NCBI RefSeq assembly: GCF_013314535.1
Contig: NZ_JABUAE010000029.1
Location: 1-60,148, forward strand
Direction: 5' to 3'
Origin: Bacillus sp. Xin1
GTDB taxonomy: Bacteria > Bacillota > Bacilli > Bacillales > Bacillaceae_G
Length of the DNA stretch: 60,148 bases
The notes beneath the pieces are model-generated. The model did no database searches and had not been told where the DNA came from. It was given only the letters and a program-made list of their open reading frames with translations. Numbering within the stretch: the stretch's first letter is position 1; each line of letters begins with the position of its first letter. Shown in pieces: positions 59,953-60,148 of this stretch. The translations under genes were made by a program, and so were the position numbers.

Positions 59953-60148
59953 ATTTTCTTACTCTAAGTTAGTACACTCTTACCGATTTTCTACGGAATT
60001 TTCTGATTTTCAATTACAAATTAAGTAACAGTGAACGAAAAGGTATACTCTCTTAGGCAGAATATATAAGCTAAATTGTATTACAAACAATGATAAATCC
60101 ATCATTTGAGATTAAGAATTACCAAGAGTTCGTCATCGCGATTCCGAG

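Larger units (their letters stand above)
59427..60148. other. right edge with repeat and gene stump
   Basis: Holds a bcr1-like copy, a terminator and a permease stump; the last 195 bases (after 59952) show nothing recognisable. Confidence 0.4.

Overview
The window looks like chromosome of a Bacillus cereus group strain (B. cereus / B. thuringiensis type). The evidence is low GC content, strong Shine-Dalgarno sites with frequent TTG and GTG starts, an AiiA lactonase, the bacillithiol pair yojF-bshB2, and several copies of what I recognise as the bcr1 intergenic repeat. It reads as an accessory, decaying region: small resistance, transport and regulator modules are separated by gene stumps, insertion-sequence relics and repeats. 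No rRNA, tRNA or CRISPR array was seen.

Layout. 0-9.3 kb: GNAT acetyltransferase, DUF4256 protein, VOC protein, a second FabH, a serine hydrolase, a CzcO-like flavoprotein behind an ArsR-type operator, and a frameshifted Crp/Fnr regulator facing a YdcZ transporter pair across a perfect palindrome. 9.7-12.7 kb: a visibly GC-richer insert with a DinB protein, a broken PepV dipeptidase and a VOC protein joined to it. 13-17 kb: class III aminotransferase, D-Ala-D-Ala ligase and MocR-type regulator on one strand. 17.7-23.1 kb: AlkD-like protein and two TetR/MFS efflux modules, the second with a frameshifted pump. 23.4-24.9 kb: a streptogramin B lyase and a glutamate racemase stump against bcr1. 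25.1-30.1 kb: a CDP-sugar operon (rfbF, a tandemly duplicated glycosyltransferase, an epimerase, rfbG) behind a sigma-K-like promoter. 30.3-36.6 kb: SDR, aiiA, membrane acyltransferase, a lipoprotein and nested repeats. 36.6-38.5 kb: a 70-residue protein that is 37% methionine, then a P450.

38.6-48.2 kb is a staphylopine-type metallophore locus in the canonical order cntK-L-M-A-B-C-D-F-E, with two Zur-like boxes (before cntK and before cntA). Its opine dehydrogenase gene is frameshifted. 48.5-51.3 kb carries a DUF2871 protein and arsR-arsI-acr3-arsC with three identical-pattern ArsR boxes. 51.4-56.3 kb holds a secreted protein, a Bcr/CflA pump with a candidate translational-attenuation leader, small genes, another TetR gene and several stumps. 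56.5-60.1 kb holds bshB2/yojF, an ArsB/NhaD-family transporter and an amino-acid permease stump.

The strongest leads are the Met-rich protein, the pump leader (16-codon ORF plus a perfect 13-nt anti-Shine-Dalgarno), the zinc-controlled cnt locus with its lesion near the substrate-selecting loop, the duplicated glycosyltransferase, and bcr1 copies lying beside truncated genes. Several genes carry single-base frameshifts, so either local gene decay or residual sequencing error must be considered.
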